The notes: a model not told the origin generated them from the sequence alone. A stretch of 64,000 bases of DNA from Clitoria ternatea (GCA_037962975.1 CM075675.1:7822001-7886000), one strand, 5' to 3'. Counted from the first letter of the stretch, positions 49,109-60,569 are shown. A program made the numbers and translations.

Positions 49109-50376
49109 AAACACTACCACAAAAAAGGGCTTTTAGGGCGCTTATTTTGGGGCTTTTAAGGCGCTTTTACGCGCTTTATATACGACTGTTGTAGTAGAAT
49201 ACCACATCTACTAAAGTGCTTAAAAAGCGCTTTAATATGATATATTTTTTAAAGCACTTATTTTAATTAAGTGCTTTAATACAACATATTTTTAAAGCGC
49301 TAATTATAATTAAGCGCTTTAGTACAATATATTTTTAAAGCGCTTATTTTATTTAAGCGTTTTAGAAAGTAGTGAAATAACATGATAGTAGTGCGGTTTT
49401 AAGCAACCGCACTAATTGGTTGCAGCAAGATATTCAAGTAAATTATAGTATGATCTCCCACCCCCAAAGAAAAATTATAAAGAATTAGTTAGTAATTTTC
49501 ACAAAACATAATTTTCAATGCTAGATTAGATTAGCAACAAACAGGCTACTCTTTTTATTTGTTTGATTTACCATTAGTTACGGTGCAAAAGTGAATGAAA
49601 TTGATATTTTAAAAAAATCATATATAATACTTTCAACAAAAATTTTCAAATTAAAAGAATAACAGTCCAATCAAACAATAAATCCAAATCTAATGCAACT
49701 AAGATGACATCCGGAATTACATATGGAAATATCTCACTAATTAAATAACACAACATGTGAGGCTAGGAATTATCATCAATAACACAAAAAGAAAAGAAGA
49801 CTCACGTTCTTCAAGAGAAAACTTCATGCTTGTATCAATTGATGCATAATCTAAATAAAAGGTACACTAATTTTCTTAATTAAATTTACAGCTAACTCTA
49901 GTACTTGACACAAGGTATACCAAAAAAAGGTATTTGACATAAGAACTTCATCAAATTATTATAAACTACTTAGCATGGTTTAAAATAATCACAAAAGGAA
50001 TACCTTTCTACCAGCACTAATTAGATAATGCAATATGTTGAACTCAAGATGAATAGAACAAGTAGAAATTACTCTAAAGATTAAATTTCTATCCAAATAA
50101 TGAGTTGCATTCTATCCAAATCCAATTCAAGTAAAAAACATGAGCAAATGTTGCTAATAAATTTTAAAGCAAAAATAAAGTTAAATATAAAATAATATGT
50201 TCAATTCAGGATACTAAAAGGAAATAAAAGGAAGAAAACCATTTCATTTAAATGGTCACCAAACCCATACAAATCTGGAGGTATAAGTTTCACCATGAAA
50301 TAATTGTACTATCAGTTATCACAACTAATCACCATAGTAAACTACCACCCTATAAAAAGCAATAAGAAACACTTAC

Positions 50377-51047
50377 TTATATTTTAAAAGGACATTTTGT
50401 TGAAGTATTTGGATATTTGTTTTGGGTTTTCTCAGTGCATAGAGTTTTTGAACAATAAGTTAAACACCTGCAGATAGATGGCCATGATAAAGACATCTGT
50501 CAACCTAATAAGTGATCTGCTGAATAAAAAGAACAAAAAAATATTTAGGAGAAAGTTAGTATTATTCATATTATTTTAGTTGTTAATAACCTTTGAAACA
50601 TTAATCTCAAATCCAATACAAACATTACACACTTTTTAATTGTGGCCATGGCTACCAGTGGCCAGATAAGTTGAAACTTATACAGTCAATCGAAATTCAA
50701 TGTATAAGTTTCCTAAAATTAACAACAGAATCATTAAAGCTAGTAAAATTAGACAAGGTTGATCAATGATGTGAAGAACCAAAGCCACAAAAAAAACCTC
50801 TGAGGAATCCTTCATTACAATGTTGTTATTGAAGATAATAAAATTGAAAGGGAACTAAAATGCAAAAATAGCATATATACAATTGAAAAATAATATACTT
50901 CTCACACCACCAAAAGCCACTTATGCGATATTACTGGAGAGTAATTCATAGAAAAGACATAAGTACCTCTCCATCCATAAGAACATCAATCATTCTTGGC
51001 AGGACTATTATGTCTTCCATAAACTTGCCCAATTTGGATTCAGCCAC
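50377..51047 (-). pseudogene. VPS52: Captured VPS52-like exon fragments
   Basis: Exon 1 (51047-50967, minus) reads VAESKLGKFMEDIIV followed by LPRMIDVLMDGE. It is 81 bp, exactly 27 codons, bounded by a splice acceptor AG (51048-51049) and a donor GTACTT. Exon 2 (50467-50377, minus) follows a CAG acceptor and reads VFN, then after a 1-base loss VQKLYALRKPKTNIQILQQN and VLLKYK, ending at a GTAAGT donor. Both match, from memory, plant VPS52 (POK), a subunit of the GARP/EARP vesicle-tethering complexes. About 45 residues expected between them were not found. The fragment is in a non-autonomous CACTA element and cannot make a full protein. The identification rests on distinctive sequence, especially exon 2. 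Confidence 0.75.
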
Positions 51048-51148
51048 CTATTGGATGAAACAGGATAAATCATAACAAAAGTAAAGATAGGAAAAACAAG
51101 GTGGAAAATATCTAGAAGAAATGAAAATTCAGAATGGGCAGGAGATAT

Positions 51149-51330
51149 AAGTTCGCCCTTAACCTCTTGCTCAAATGTAACATCTATGAATTAACAAAAA
51201 AAAATTAGCCAACAAAAAAATACAAGATAGAAAGAACAGAATTTAAAAAAAAATAGTATAAGACATACTAAACATGGAAGCTGAAATGTCAAGACCAATC
51301 CAATGGTGACCATTCTCGGAGTTCATGAAC
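51149..51330 (-). pseudogene. BUD23: Captured BUD23/WBSCR22-type rRNA methyltransferase exons
   Basis: The first exon (51330-51269, minus) reads NSENGHHWIGLDISASMF between an AG acceptor and a GTATGT donor. The second (51183 to about 51149) follows TTCATAG and reads VTFEQEVKGEL. Spliced in phase across the ATG-TTT-A / AT-GTT junction they give the order SMF-N-VTFEQEV expected of the SAM-binding region of the 18S rRNA guanine-N7 methyltransferase BUD23. Homology stops near 51,149; within 100 bases the VPS52-like exon begins on the same strand. The methyltransferase core is far from complete. The match is short but distinctive (GHHWIGLDIS). Confidence 0.7.
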
Positions 51331-51949
51331 CTATATATTCAGTACCTTATCCCCGACAAATCAAAGTTCAATATGCATACCCATATCTATATACCTTCAC
51401 GCAGCTAGATTCAAACTTGACACCAAATGGAAAACACTTTTAATATCATAGTTCAAAGTTGCTCAACTCAAGATTTTCTTAGATTATTATCAGAGAATAT
51501 TGTTAATAAGAAAGAAAGTAATAAGAAAAACAATGCTTTTCCAGGGCATTTACATACAAACCCTAAAACTCAAATTACCAATAGAGGAAAAATACCAAAT
51601 TAGAAGAAAATAACAAAAAACCTAGGTTATAAAATTGAACCAGAATGGCCATTACCTACCTACTAATGAGAACAAACGCTAATGGTTGCAGGAGAAGAGA
51701 TACCGTATGGAAGGACAACCTCGTGGACATGCTACGGAGAGTGCAAGAGAAGAAAAACCCGTGACGGCACAGGCACAGCAAAGAGAAGCTTGTGACGTGT
51801 GCACGAGAGGCAAAGCTTATGGAGAAAATACAACCTTACGACGGTACAAACACGTTAGGGAGAAAGGACGGTGGAAGGTTTTGACGCTAGAAAGGATGAG
51901 AAAGGTCTGTTTACGTTAGAGAGTGGAGTGAAGGTCAATTTTCTAAAAG

Positions 51950-52260
51950 GCTTATTGAAACTCTTTTAAAGCGCCTAATACTATATGGGCTTTAAATTAG
52001 AATATTATATATTTTTTACAAATTTAAAACGCTTAATTGAATGAAGCGTTTTAATAAGTCACCTTATTTTAAAACGTATAATGAAACAAGCGCTTTAAAA
52101 ATTTAGCGCCTTACATTTTAAAACGCATCCCATAATAAACACTTTAAAAAGTCATCCTATTTTAAAACGCATAATGAAACAAGCGCTTTAAAAATTTAGC
52201 GCCTTACATTTTAAAACGCATCTCATAATAAACGCTTTAAAAAATGCGCTTTAAAATGTG
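51950..52260. repeat. Right subterminal repeats of CACTA 4 with 93-bp tandem duplication
   Basis: AAGCGCTTTAAAA, AAAACGC and AAAGCGCC words recur every 15-30 bases. A block containing ATGAAACAAGCGCTTTAAAA is present twice, at 52081 and 52174, giving a near-perfect 93-bp tandem duplication that continues through TTTAGCGCCTTACATTTTAA. Confidence 0.85.
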
Positions 52261-52278
52261 AAATCTATAGTAATGAAA

Positions 52279-53275
52279 GGACAACCTATTCCTAAACAAG
52301 ATCCACGACTGAGTCTAACTTCTACAGGAATCCTAATTCTGAGCATATCACTTAGAGTTGGAATCCTGGACATAAGAGGAAAAAGATATCCTCACGATAG
52401 ACCAACGTTCTGTTAGTCCTTCCTCCACTGAAGCCAGACCCAACTCTCTAGGATGTCTTGGATGCTCGCTATATATCCACACCTTTTTGGAAAGAGGTCA
52501 ATCCACAAGGATGAGGTAATTCTTCTTTCCTTTGGACCATGCTTTCTATTATCCCAACATCCATCCTGAGAAAAGGAAGATCTAAAGCCTGTGCATCCAA
52601 CTCGTCTAGAATATCTTCGGGGATCAAAGGCAGTCTTCCTCGCACACAACATCTCTTTGATAACCCGCTAACCATACTACACCAAAAATGTAAGTTGTGA
52701 GAAAGATTGAAGAAGGGGGACAGAATTGGCACATACACCTACCTTTGATGGTCTTACAAAATTTTAATGAAGTATTTGGGGAAGGGATGATAAGGTAGAG
52801 CAGGCACGATGGATTTTCTAATTTGATGAGGAAGAAGATACAAGTCTATTAGTGCAGGGGAAGAATACGCACACGGGAGAAATTGGGAGTATAGAAAGTA
52901 AGGTGAATTAAAAGTTATTTAGGGTGGCAATTTAAAAATTGGTTAATTAGGAGGTTAAGATCTAGGAGTTGTGAAATTAATTATTTAGTTGGGTTAGTGT
53001 AGTCATGAAATTCATTTTAGCTAAATACATACTTGTTAATTCAACTTTTATGACTCTAAATTTTATTTTTCATAATAATGCCCATAATTTAATTTTTTAA
53101 ATTTTGATTATCAAATTTCCTATTTAATAAGAATTAAGATGGATTTTAGGAATTAAGTTATAATTATTTAATTTAGTAATCAGACTAAATAAAATTTGTA
53201 GTCATAAAAGTTAATTTACTCCTAATTTAAAGGAATCAAATTTGTATCCCGAATTTTAAAATTTAGGATGTTACA
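52279..53275 (-). repeat. 5' part of a large LTR (LTR 5), minus orientation
   Basis: On the minus strand the sequence starts TGTAACATCCTAAATTTTAA at 53275, the same start as the other large LTRs. It is followed by an AT-rich stretch and then a CT-rich, leader-like stretch at about 52,700-52,900. The other end was not found; the unit may continue left of CACTA 4, which would then be nested in it. Two overlapping minus-strand open frames (52413-52652 and 52469-52738) of good composition lie here and are unassigned. Confidence 0.5.
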
Positions 53276-56200
53276 TGTCCAAACAACACAAACAACTCAT
53301 CAAACAAATTTAACATTTCATTACCTCTCACCCATTCATGTCATAGCAACACCAAACTCATATATTTAAATACAATTCAATTCCATCAATTAAACTTTCA
53401 CTTCCACATCAATTCACAATCAGCTTTCAATCATTAAGTTAGCATTACTCATGCCTAATCACATAATTAATGTTATAAAAAATACACAGTAACCATCATA
53501 TATTTTCAATCATGCATTCACAACACCGTAGTATTACCCCTAAATTTTGAATTTACTGCAACACACACTCAGGCACTTTAATCCTTGAAATCAATGATTC
53601 CTATCACCTCGCAATCTTGAATCTTTTTACCAAGCTTATGCGTAAACTAGAAATCCTACTTGCCAACACCCTTTACACCAAAAGATCTTAACTTACCCAT
53701 AGTCTCCAGTAAGTGTACTAAACTTCTCTCTTTATGTTAATTTATTTCCTAACAATTTTAAGGCCAAGGATTTGAAATCAAAAGACCAAATTATGACAAT
53801 TTCTTACTAATCTTTATCCAGTTCTAAGAGTCAATATTGAGTCATTTCTTATTTCTTTATTTAAAGCTTATATTTTTTTTATTTCACTTGGTAACATAAT
53901 CTTTTATAAAAACCCATTTTTCCTCTATCTTATATAAAATTTTCCCTTATCTTTAAATCGTTATTCATATAAAAACACTACACTAAATTTTCGTTAATTC
54001 CTCCACAGCCTTCTCAAAGCTTCAACACGTAAGCATTAACTCTTAATGAATTTAATCTATAAAACTTCCCTTAAAACATTTTTTTTCAAGAAAATCATTC
54101 TCTTAAAAGCTTGGGGTTTTTAACTTCTAAAAGAATTTATTCTTAACACTTCTTAAAAATTCTATCATTAAAATTTAACCTTTTTACACTTGTTGACATT
54201 TCAAATTTAAAATCTTTATATCTACAGCTTTTAACACCAGATCGATTTAGACTTTGACACCCGTTGTTCTCTATTTTAACACCGGTTGCCTTCAGTTTTA
54301 ACACCTGTTGGTCTCTGTTTTTAACACCTCTTCCCCCAACTTTAACACCATTGTTCACAATTTTTAACACCTGTTACGTTCTATTTTGACACCACAGAAT
54401 TTCAGCTTTTTAGCACTACCATATTTTATACTTCTTTCATCTCCTTGTTGAGACTCCCTTTTAAACATCATTTACTCAACACTCATTATCACCTTTCACG
54501 TAGCAAAACCTTCACTAGAGCATCACAATACTTCATAGTTACAACACAACATCACACATAAAAATTTTGTCAAGCATAAGGAACACCAAATTACCTATTC
54601 AAAACATGTACTTCCTATAACAACAAAATTTTTATTTGATCATTACCATTCTCACGGCTAAGTGTACAAACATCACACATAATTATTTAAGCATCTAAAT
54701 CATCATGGAATCACCAAATCAAGCATTTTTAAGAAATCCAATGTTCATCCCCTCATTGGGAACCTCTTGGCTACCCCATCAAAATATGTAAAACCATTAA
54801 ACTTCAAGGAAATTAACATAAGCATTCATGCATGCGAAGAATCCATACCTAACATCAAAGATTACATGCACCATCTATCATTACTATATCTACACACTCA
54901 ATATATCAAGAGTTATAACTTTGTGGAAATCGACATGCAATGCCATTAACACACAAAATACCTTATAAAAACAACATGTACATGCATGAATCAAGTTTTA
55001 ATGGACCGTGTGGCTCCCTTTACCTTAAACAAGCTCACGACCATGAAGGGAACGATAGGAGGTCCCATTACACTTGCTCCCAAGCTCTCTAAACGGATGA
55101 TCCAAGCTATACAGAAGCACTTAATGTTGTTTCCTTTGAGAGAAATTGAAGAAAGGCTCCTCCTTTTGGCCTTGGGTGCTCACGGGTTTCATGGACCAAG
55201 AAGGGGAAGAAGGCTTTTAAGCTCTCAATAGTCGTGCATCATGGTGAAAGGGACATGCAAATAGGTTTCTTGTGGTTTGAGAGCTGAAGATGGTGTATAC
55301 ACAAAAAAGGTCTCAGGTCTTCAAGGGCAAAAAGGGAGGGTTAAGGTTCCATGGTTATTTAAAGAAGGGGTGGTGGCCACGTCAAAGAAGAAGGGAATGA
55401 AGGGCTAAACTTTGAGAAAAGAAGAAGGAATAGGAGGAAGATGATGGCTGGTGGTGGTCGGTGATGATGTTGTTTGGTGGTTGTGGTATGCGCGGAAGGG
55501 AGAAGAGAAAAGAAAGCAAGGGTTTGGTCATTGGGCAGCAAGAAGAAATAAGAGAAAAAAGAGCTTAAGTCTAAAATAAGAAGAGGAAAAACTCAATATA
55601 TAGGGGAAGCAAATCTATGGTGTGTTCTATCAGGAAAGAAAGGGAATTAGGCACACAACATTTCAATCTTGCCAAAATTTATCACTTTAGATAAAGGGCA
55701 TGCAACCAACAGAATAAATTTAGTTGCAATGGAAATTTAAATTTAAGAGACAAGACATGAAAGGATATTAAAAGATATGAGAAGATATTTTAGAATATTT
55801 GGTTCAGCTTTCATATCAAAAGGTTACAAGACCATTTAAATAATTAAAGGCAAAGTTGTCAAAATTTAAGGGTAATGTCACGAAGTTCATAATTAATTCT
55901 AGGGTCAGAATTTGGAAAAATGCCTAACATTAAAGTTGGAAATCACATTTTTCTCTTTAAAATAAGTTACAAAATGTGAAAATTTGATATCGAACGAAGA
56001 AGATAAGGCCAAAACACGAAGGGCTGCCACTTTCGAATCAGGCACAACAACCTTCTTTTTTAAATTGAGAGCAAATGGTTGGGAATTTTAAAAATGGTCA
56101 ACTACAAAGTTTTATATCTTCTTCCCTTCTTTTGAAACAAGCTAAAGCAAAAAAAAATTCGATAATGGGAGAGGAAGATACGCCCTAAACACTAAAGGTT

Positions 56201-56305
56201 GGGAAAAATTGACAAAGAATTAAATTTTAAGGTCTTTATCAAAGTTGTGTAGAATTGAATAAGGAAAATTACTGAAAAAGAAAGGACCGATTTTGATCAC
56301 GAATG
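53276..56305 (-). repeat. Probable further large LTR (LTR 6), part interrupted by LTR 4
   Basis: Together with 58687-59558 this may form one LTR-like unit read on the minus strand, starting TGTAACATTTGGACC at 59558 and ending GTTTGGACA at 53276. No TSD was found, so the boundaries are tentative. Inside are a TATATA box at about 55597-55602 with a pyrimidine-rich leader (minus strand), a CTTACTGGAGAC block near 53,710 resembling that of LTR 1, and a TTTTAACACC array. A plus-strand frame 54986-55231 (GGPITLAPKLSKRMIQAIQK) faintly recalls a gypsy gag-pol linker but is not accepted as such. Confidence 0.35.
54178..54412 (+). repeat. Array of TTTTAACACC(T/G)GTTG motifs
   Basis: TTTAACACC or TTTGACACC occurs about eight times at a spacing of roughly 25-30 bases (near 54229, 54256, 54279, 54297, 54320, 54341, 54364 and 54384). 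The spacer TGTTGNTCTCTA is partly conserved. It is a degenerate minisatellite. Confidence 0.75.
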
Positions 56306-57700
56306 AAGAATATAACATCCTTAATTTTTAAAATAAATTTCAATAAATCAAATAAAATTTTGCAAATAATTCAATTTTCTAAAACAGAATTTGAATTAAA
56401 TAATAGTATTCTCAAATTTACATTAGCCGACCGGCTCAATAAGCTTACAATAAATAAATAAAACACTCGATATTCTCAGGAGCCGGCCAAGGCTTCTACC
56501 AAATACACTCCGAGCAGCTGAGTACTCCTCATATCATGGTTGGGCCCTACATCCACTATAAAAATAACAATAGTAGGGGGTGAGCATAAACATATCAAAT
56601 AACAGTTATTGAATCGGATTAAAAGTCCAATTCATAACTATATTCGTAAAACAAAACCAATCACAAATATCATCACAAATCATTCATTTTCAATAATCAC
56701 ATATATATAAACATCAGTACATATACATGATCAACCAAATGGATCCATTAAGTCTTTTAATTTGTGTTGCAACACTGGCTCCCCGAGCCATAATTCAGTT
56801 CTCAGCTGATTCGGCCGTTTTACAGGTACCAAACCGCTCTGCGCCTATAATGTAACACCGATCATCACTCTCAGTGATAGCGGTAACACAACTCAGTGTT
56901 ACGGGCCGGCCTTGAGTCCCACTCAAAGGCGTCCGTGGTATAAAAATAAACCACCACAGGGTCTATGCCTTTCATCAGGCCGTCCTCATCTGGACCGGCA
57001 TCACAGGCCCCCTGCAGTCCTGTGTGCGTCTGAATATAATTGATATATCAAATAATATCAATCATCAATCACATATTATTCCACTCGGTATAATAATAGG
57101 CATAGTATATGATAACTTCATGCATATAATTCATATCATCATCAAATTACCTGATTTCAACTATCAGGCTACCACTCGGTATCATAACCAACATAGCATG
57201 AAATTATATATCATGAAAATTTCATGAATATAATTCTTATCATAATCATCAATCACATACCAACATCATTTCATGTCATCAACTGATCAAATTATCAGTC
57301 ATATATATATATATATATATATATATATCATCAGCACAACAATATGAATGGAAATATGAAAACGTAAAACATCATATAAGTGGGGTCTCACTAATTTGCA
57401 CATAGCATATAGGCATCATAATATCACCCCAAATCCATTCATAAACCATCTATTTGAGATGTACGCTCCCCCTACCTGGAATAAGGAGTTCCAGCAGCTT
57501 TAAAATTTATAATCAAGTCACTGTCCACTAATTCCGACTGGAATTGCAGTCTTGTACCAGTCCCAAGCTTTTTCGTAAAGAGAGGAAATGAAGATTTAAT
57601 TATCTTCGTTGTTTAATGGTTTCCAATAGAGAATTAGAGAGAAAAAGATTATGGTGTTTTCACTTTCAAGAAGTCTTAAACTAATCCAACAATAGATGTA

Positions 57701-57708
57701 TTTATATA
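57701..57708 (-). promoter_or_regulatory. TATA box of LTR 4
   Basis: ATATATATAAATAC on the minus strand, downstream of the motif array and upstream of a CT-rich leader, is the likely promoter. Confidence 0.5.
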
Positions 57709-57904
57709 TATTTCATGTAGAAGAGACGTGTATGAATTGAAGTATTCTAACACACGTCTCTTTAATGATAATGAAGGATTAAGATATTTAATGAAAAGGG
57801 ACAGCACATCAGAAAGGGTCTCATACTTAGAAAATATCTGAAAAGTGAAACTGCTAGAATGTAGAAGAACAGATTTACATGGAAAGCATCCATAATTAAA
57901 ATAA

Positions 57905-58620
57905 TTATTAATTCCGAATCGGTTTCTATGTATTTGGACTCGGTTTTCAGTTTAATCTGACTCGGTTTCCGCATTCTGGGCATCTCTTTCTGAGAGGACT
58001 CATCAGAGCCTCTTTCCGCTCATAATTCCTTCATTCGGAGGAACTTCACTCGGAAAGGTTTCATCCCATGAAACACAGCTTTTCTTTCTGAGAAATAACC
58101 CACTCAGAAATGTCTTATTCAAAAATATATCAATCAGACATCTCACTCGGTTATACCTCTTTCCGAGTCAGAGTCTTACTCTTTCGTCATTCAGAAGTTT
58201 CTCAACTGAAGGATTACTCGGAGTTCAAAGTCCACTTCCTTTCTTGAAAATCACTCTACTTGAAAGGATTACTTGGGGTCTAAAGCTATTTTTAAAAACG
58301 AATCCGAGCACGAATTAAATGAATTTATCACTCGGATATTTATTCTCCTCGGAATTATTTACTCATAAACATACTCAATCGGAGTTCAAGTCTTTGTCCA
58401 GAAACACTCCTCCTGAAAAGACTCGCTCGGTGCCATCTCACTCGGAAGTGTCATACTCAGAGACACTTCACTCGGCAAACCATCCACCCAGATATACTCC
58501 ACTCGGGAGTTTACTAATCAGAAATATCGGTCCGAGAAGTACTTCCACTTCTCTCGGAACAACCCATTCAGAATCATTCCACTCGGAGATGTTTCCGTTT
58601 CACTCGGAATTTCATTCAAA
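57905..58620 (-). repeat. Array of TCCGAGTGA motifs in LTR 4
   Basis: Some twenty-five copies of TCCGAGTGA or variants (plus strand TCACTCGGA, CACTCAGAAA, ACTCGGAGTT) lie at irregular spacing. This is the same motif as in LTR 3, but here it lies at the 5' side of the LTR rather than the 3' side. Confidence 0.82.
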
Positions 58621-58686
58621 AATTCTTCTTTAATCCTTTTTAAATTATTCTTCTAAAAATAATAAAAATTGGGATATTACAAAGAA

Positions 58687-59558
58687 ACTATGATCAAAAT
58701 ACTAACAGGTGCGCAGATAAATTAAGAAATTAATTAGGCTCAAGCTTAAAATAAAAATGGGGCCAAATGCACAAGGAATCAGGTTTTTGGCTCATCATAA
58801 ACATTGTAGAAGGCTTTGATACAAAAAATTAGAAACTAGAACCAAGGCGTTTCGACGTTCAAAGAAAAATTTACGTCGAAAACAATCTAACAGGTACAAG
58901 GACTCAATGCTAGAACAGGGCCCACAAGCAAAATAAATGAGTTAGGGTCCAAACTGACTTCCAAAAATTTCAAAAATATGCATTAGAGGTATATTAATTC
59001 AATATCAGGGACCCAGAGCATCCATCCCACCTCAGGGCTTTAGGCATTTTTTGTTGCTCAATCTAGTTCCTGATTCTGTTTCCGGTGTGATTCTTTCAAT
59101 GGGCACATTCTTTGAGATATCTTTTTAGAATCTTTACTATTATTATTAAAATTATATCTCCATATTATGTCACTAATTGACATCACATCAAGTCATCACT
59201 CACTTCACATCACTATTTTATTCTTATTCTAATTAATAAATCATTCAAGTAATTACCAATCAACCACCTTTCATCAATTTATTCTATTTAATCCAATTAA
59301 TCATCAATTATTCACCAAATATTGATCAATCAATCATCACATTCATGTCTCATAGCTTATTACTAGACCATTTCACATAATTAGGCCTCACTACCCTCAT
59401 AAACATCTCACATATAAACTGGTTGAAGCCCATAAAATCATTAATTATCAATCATCACATTATTGGCTGCATCCACAAACACAAACAATTTCTTTTAGAT
59501 AACACTATCACACAACAAAATGCCCCTCAGGACTTTCTGGAAAGGTCCAAATGTTACA
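58687..59558 (-). repeat. Second part of probable LTR 6
   Basis: The sequence ends (plus strand) GGTCCAAATGTTACA at 59558, which on the minus strand is a TGTAACATTTGGACC start of the large-LTR type. No coding sequence is visible. It is assigned to the same unit as 53276-56305 only because LTR 4 with a perfect TSD separates them. Confidence 0.35.
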
Positions 59559-59699
59559 TTTTTAGATCAGTTGAGTGGTTTTTAACAGTCTGGATCGGTT
59601 GATGAACACCCTTAGTGGATTGAGGTTGGGTCATTATTCATATCACATTAGCATAAACCAGGAGGTTTGTCTATGAAAACATCATTGTGAGGTTTAGGA

Positions 59700-60450
59700 T
59701 CCAAAGGAGAATTATTACTGACAACGACACATAATTCACAGACAAGAAGTTCACTGAACTCCTGGAAGGCCTCCAAATAATTCAAGTATTTTCCTTTGTC
59801 GATCACCCCTAGACAAATGGATAAGCTGGGGTGGCAAATAAAGAGATCCTAAAGGGGTTGAAGAAGAGGCTTGACAAAGTGAAGGGAGATTGGATGAACT
59901 AGTTATATTATGTCCTCTAGGCATACTAGACTACCCCTCATTCATCCACAGGTAAGTCTCCTTCCAGAGTCACATATAGGATAGAAGCAATTATACCAGT
60001 AGAGATACATGAACTCTCATGTAAAGTCCAACATTTATCTGAGTCAGACAATGAAGAGAATCTCCAAAATGATTTAGATGGTGTCTAAGAGTTATGCGAA
60101 ACTAACTTTATAAGAGTCCAGGCTATCAAAGCAAATGTTGCTCTGTGATACAACAAGAAAGTCCAGCTTCGATGCTTTAGTGTTGGTGAGTTAGTCCTAC
60201 AACACGCAAGCATGGTGAACAAGTTTACCCATCAAACAAAGTTGGCCCCAAGCTGAGAAGGGCCCATATAGAGTCACTAAGGTCACCCATAAAGGGATAT
60301 GTCGATTGGAAATACTCGATGGAGATAACATCAAGAACAAGTGGAACATTCAGAATCTTAAGATTTATTACAGCTAACTGGTGTTCAGCGTGCACTTTTT
60401 TCCTAACTCAGGGGTTTGTCCCAATGGGTTTTCCCTAAAAAGGTTTTAAC
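59700..60450 (+). pseudogene. Ty3/gypsy integrase C-terminal relic (Tat/Athila-like)
   Basis: The plus strand reads IITDNDT, then FTDKKFTELLEGLQIIQVF, FVDHP, TNG, ANKEILKGLKKRLDKVKGDW, AY-TTPHSSTGKSPSRVTYR, EAIIPVEIHELS, VQHLSESDNEENL, VGELVLQ, EGPYRVTKVTHKG and NIQNLKIYY. This is the integrase core from the second catalytic Asp onward plus the GPY/F-type tail of plant Ty3/gypsy elements of the Tat kind. In-frame stops occur at the Gln positions of HPQTNGQ and elsewhere, consistent with C-to-T decay, and the residue at the third catalytic position reads Gly rather than Glu. The reading ends with a HFFPNSGVCPNGFSL tail. Upstream pol is absent. Confidence 0.85.
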
Positions 60451-60569
60451 GAGACATGCTTTGGTATACACATTTTATAATTATTCAATCAATGAAGTTC
60501 ATATTATTCCAAGTATCTTTGTGCCATATTTTTTAGGACGTCATCATAATATTAACAACTGACGTCTAC

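Larger units (their letters stand above)
49112..52275. mobile_element. Non-autonomous CACTA element 4 with captured host exons
   Basis: The left end reads CACTACCACAAAAAAGGGC and the right end, reverse-complemented, reads CATTACTATAGATTTCACA. AAA flanks both sides (49109-49111 and 52276-52278), which fits a 3-bp TSD but carries little information. Subterminal regions at 49130-49370 and 51950-52260 are packed with AAAGCGCTT / AAGCGCTTT in inverted pairs, the usual CACTA arrangement. There is no transposase. The interior minus strand carries exon fragments of two host genes (see the entries within), with a pyrimidine-rich possible leader at about 51,690-51,950. A plus-strand open frame at 51686-51919 is antisense to that leader. 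Confidence 0.85.
56311..58681 (-). repeat. Large solo LTR 4, minus orientation
   Basis: On the minus strand this 2371-bp unit starts TGTAATATCCCAATTTTTAT and ends AATTAAGGATGTTATA. A perfect TSD, AAGAA, lies at 56306-56310 and 58682-58686. In its own orientation it has a TCCGAGTGA motif array first (58,620-57,905), then a TATATAAATAC box (57701-57708) with a pyrimidine-rich leader, a TA microsatellite (about 57299-57328), the hairpin and GGTACC-TGTAAAACGGCCGA block shared with LTR 3 (about 56,930-56,790), a CACCCC block (about 56,575) and GGCCGGCTCC (about 56,485). It has no coding domains. Open frames inside (57024-57227, 57762-57983, 58319-58633) are chance or motif products. Confidence 0.88.

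Noticed and set aside
54986..55231. Plus-strand frame with GGPITLAPKLSKRMIQAIQK
   Set aside because: It faintly resembles a gypsy linker (GPITRAxAKxIQEAI), but there is no neighbouring gag or pol on that strand.
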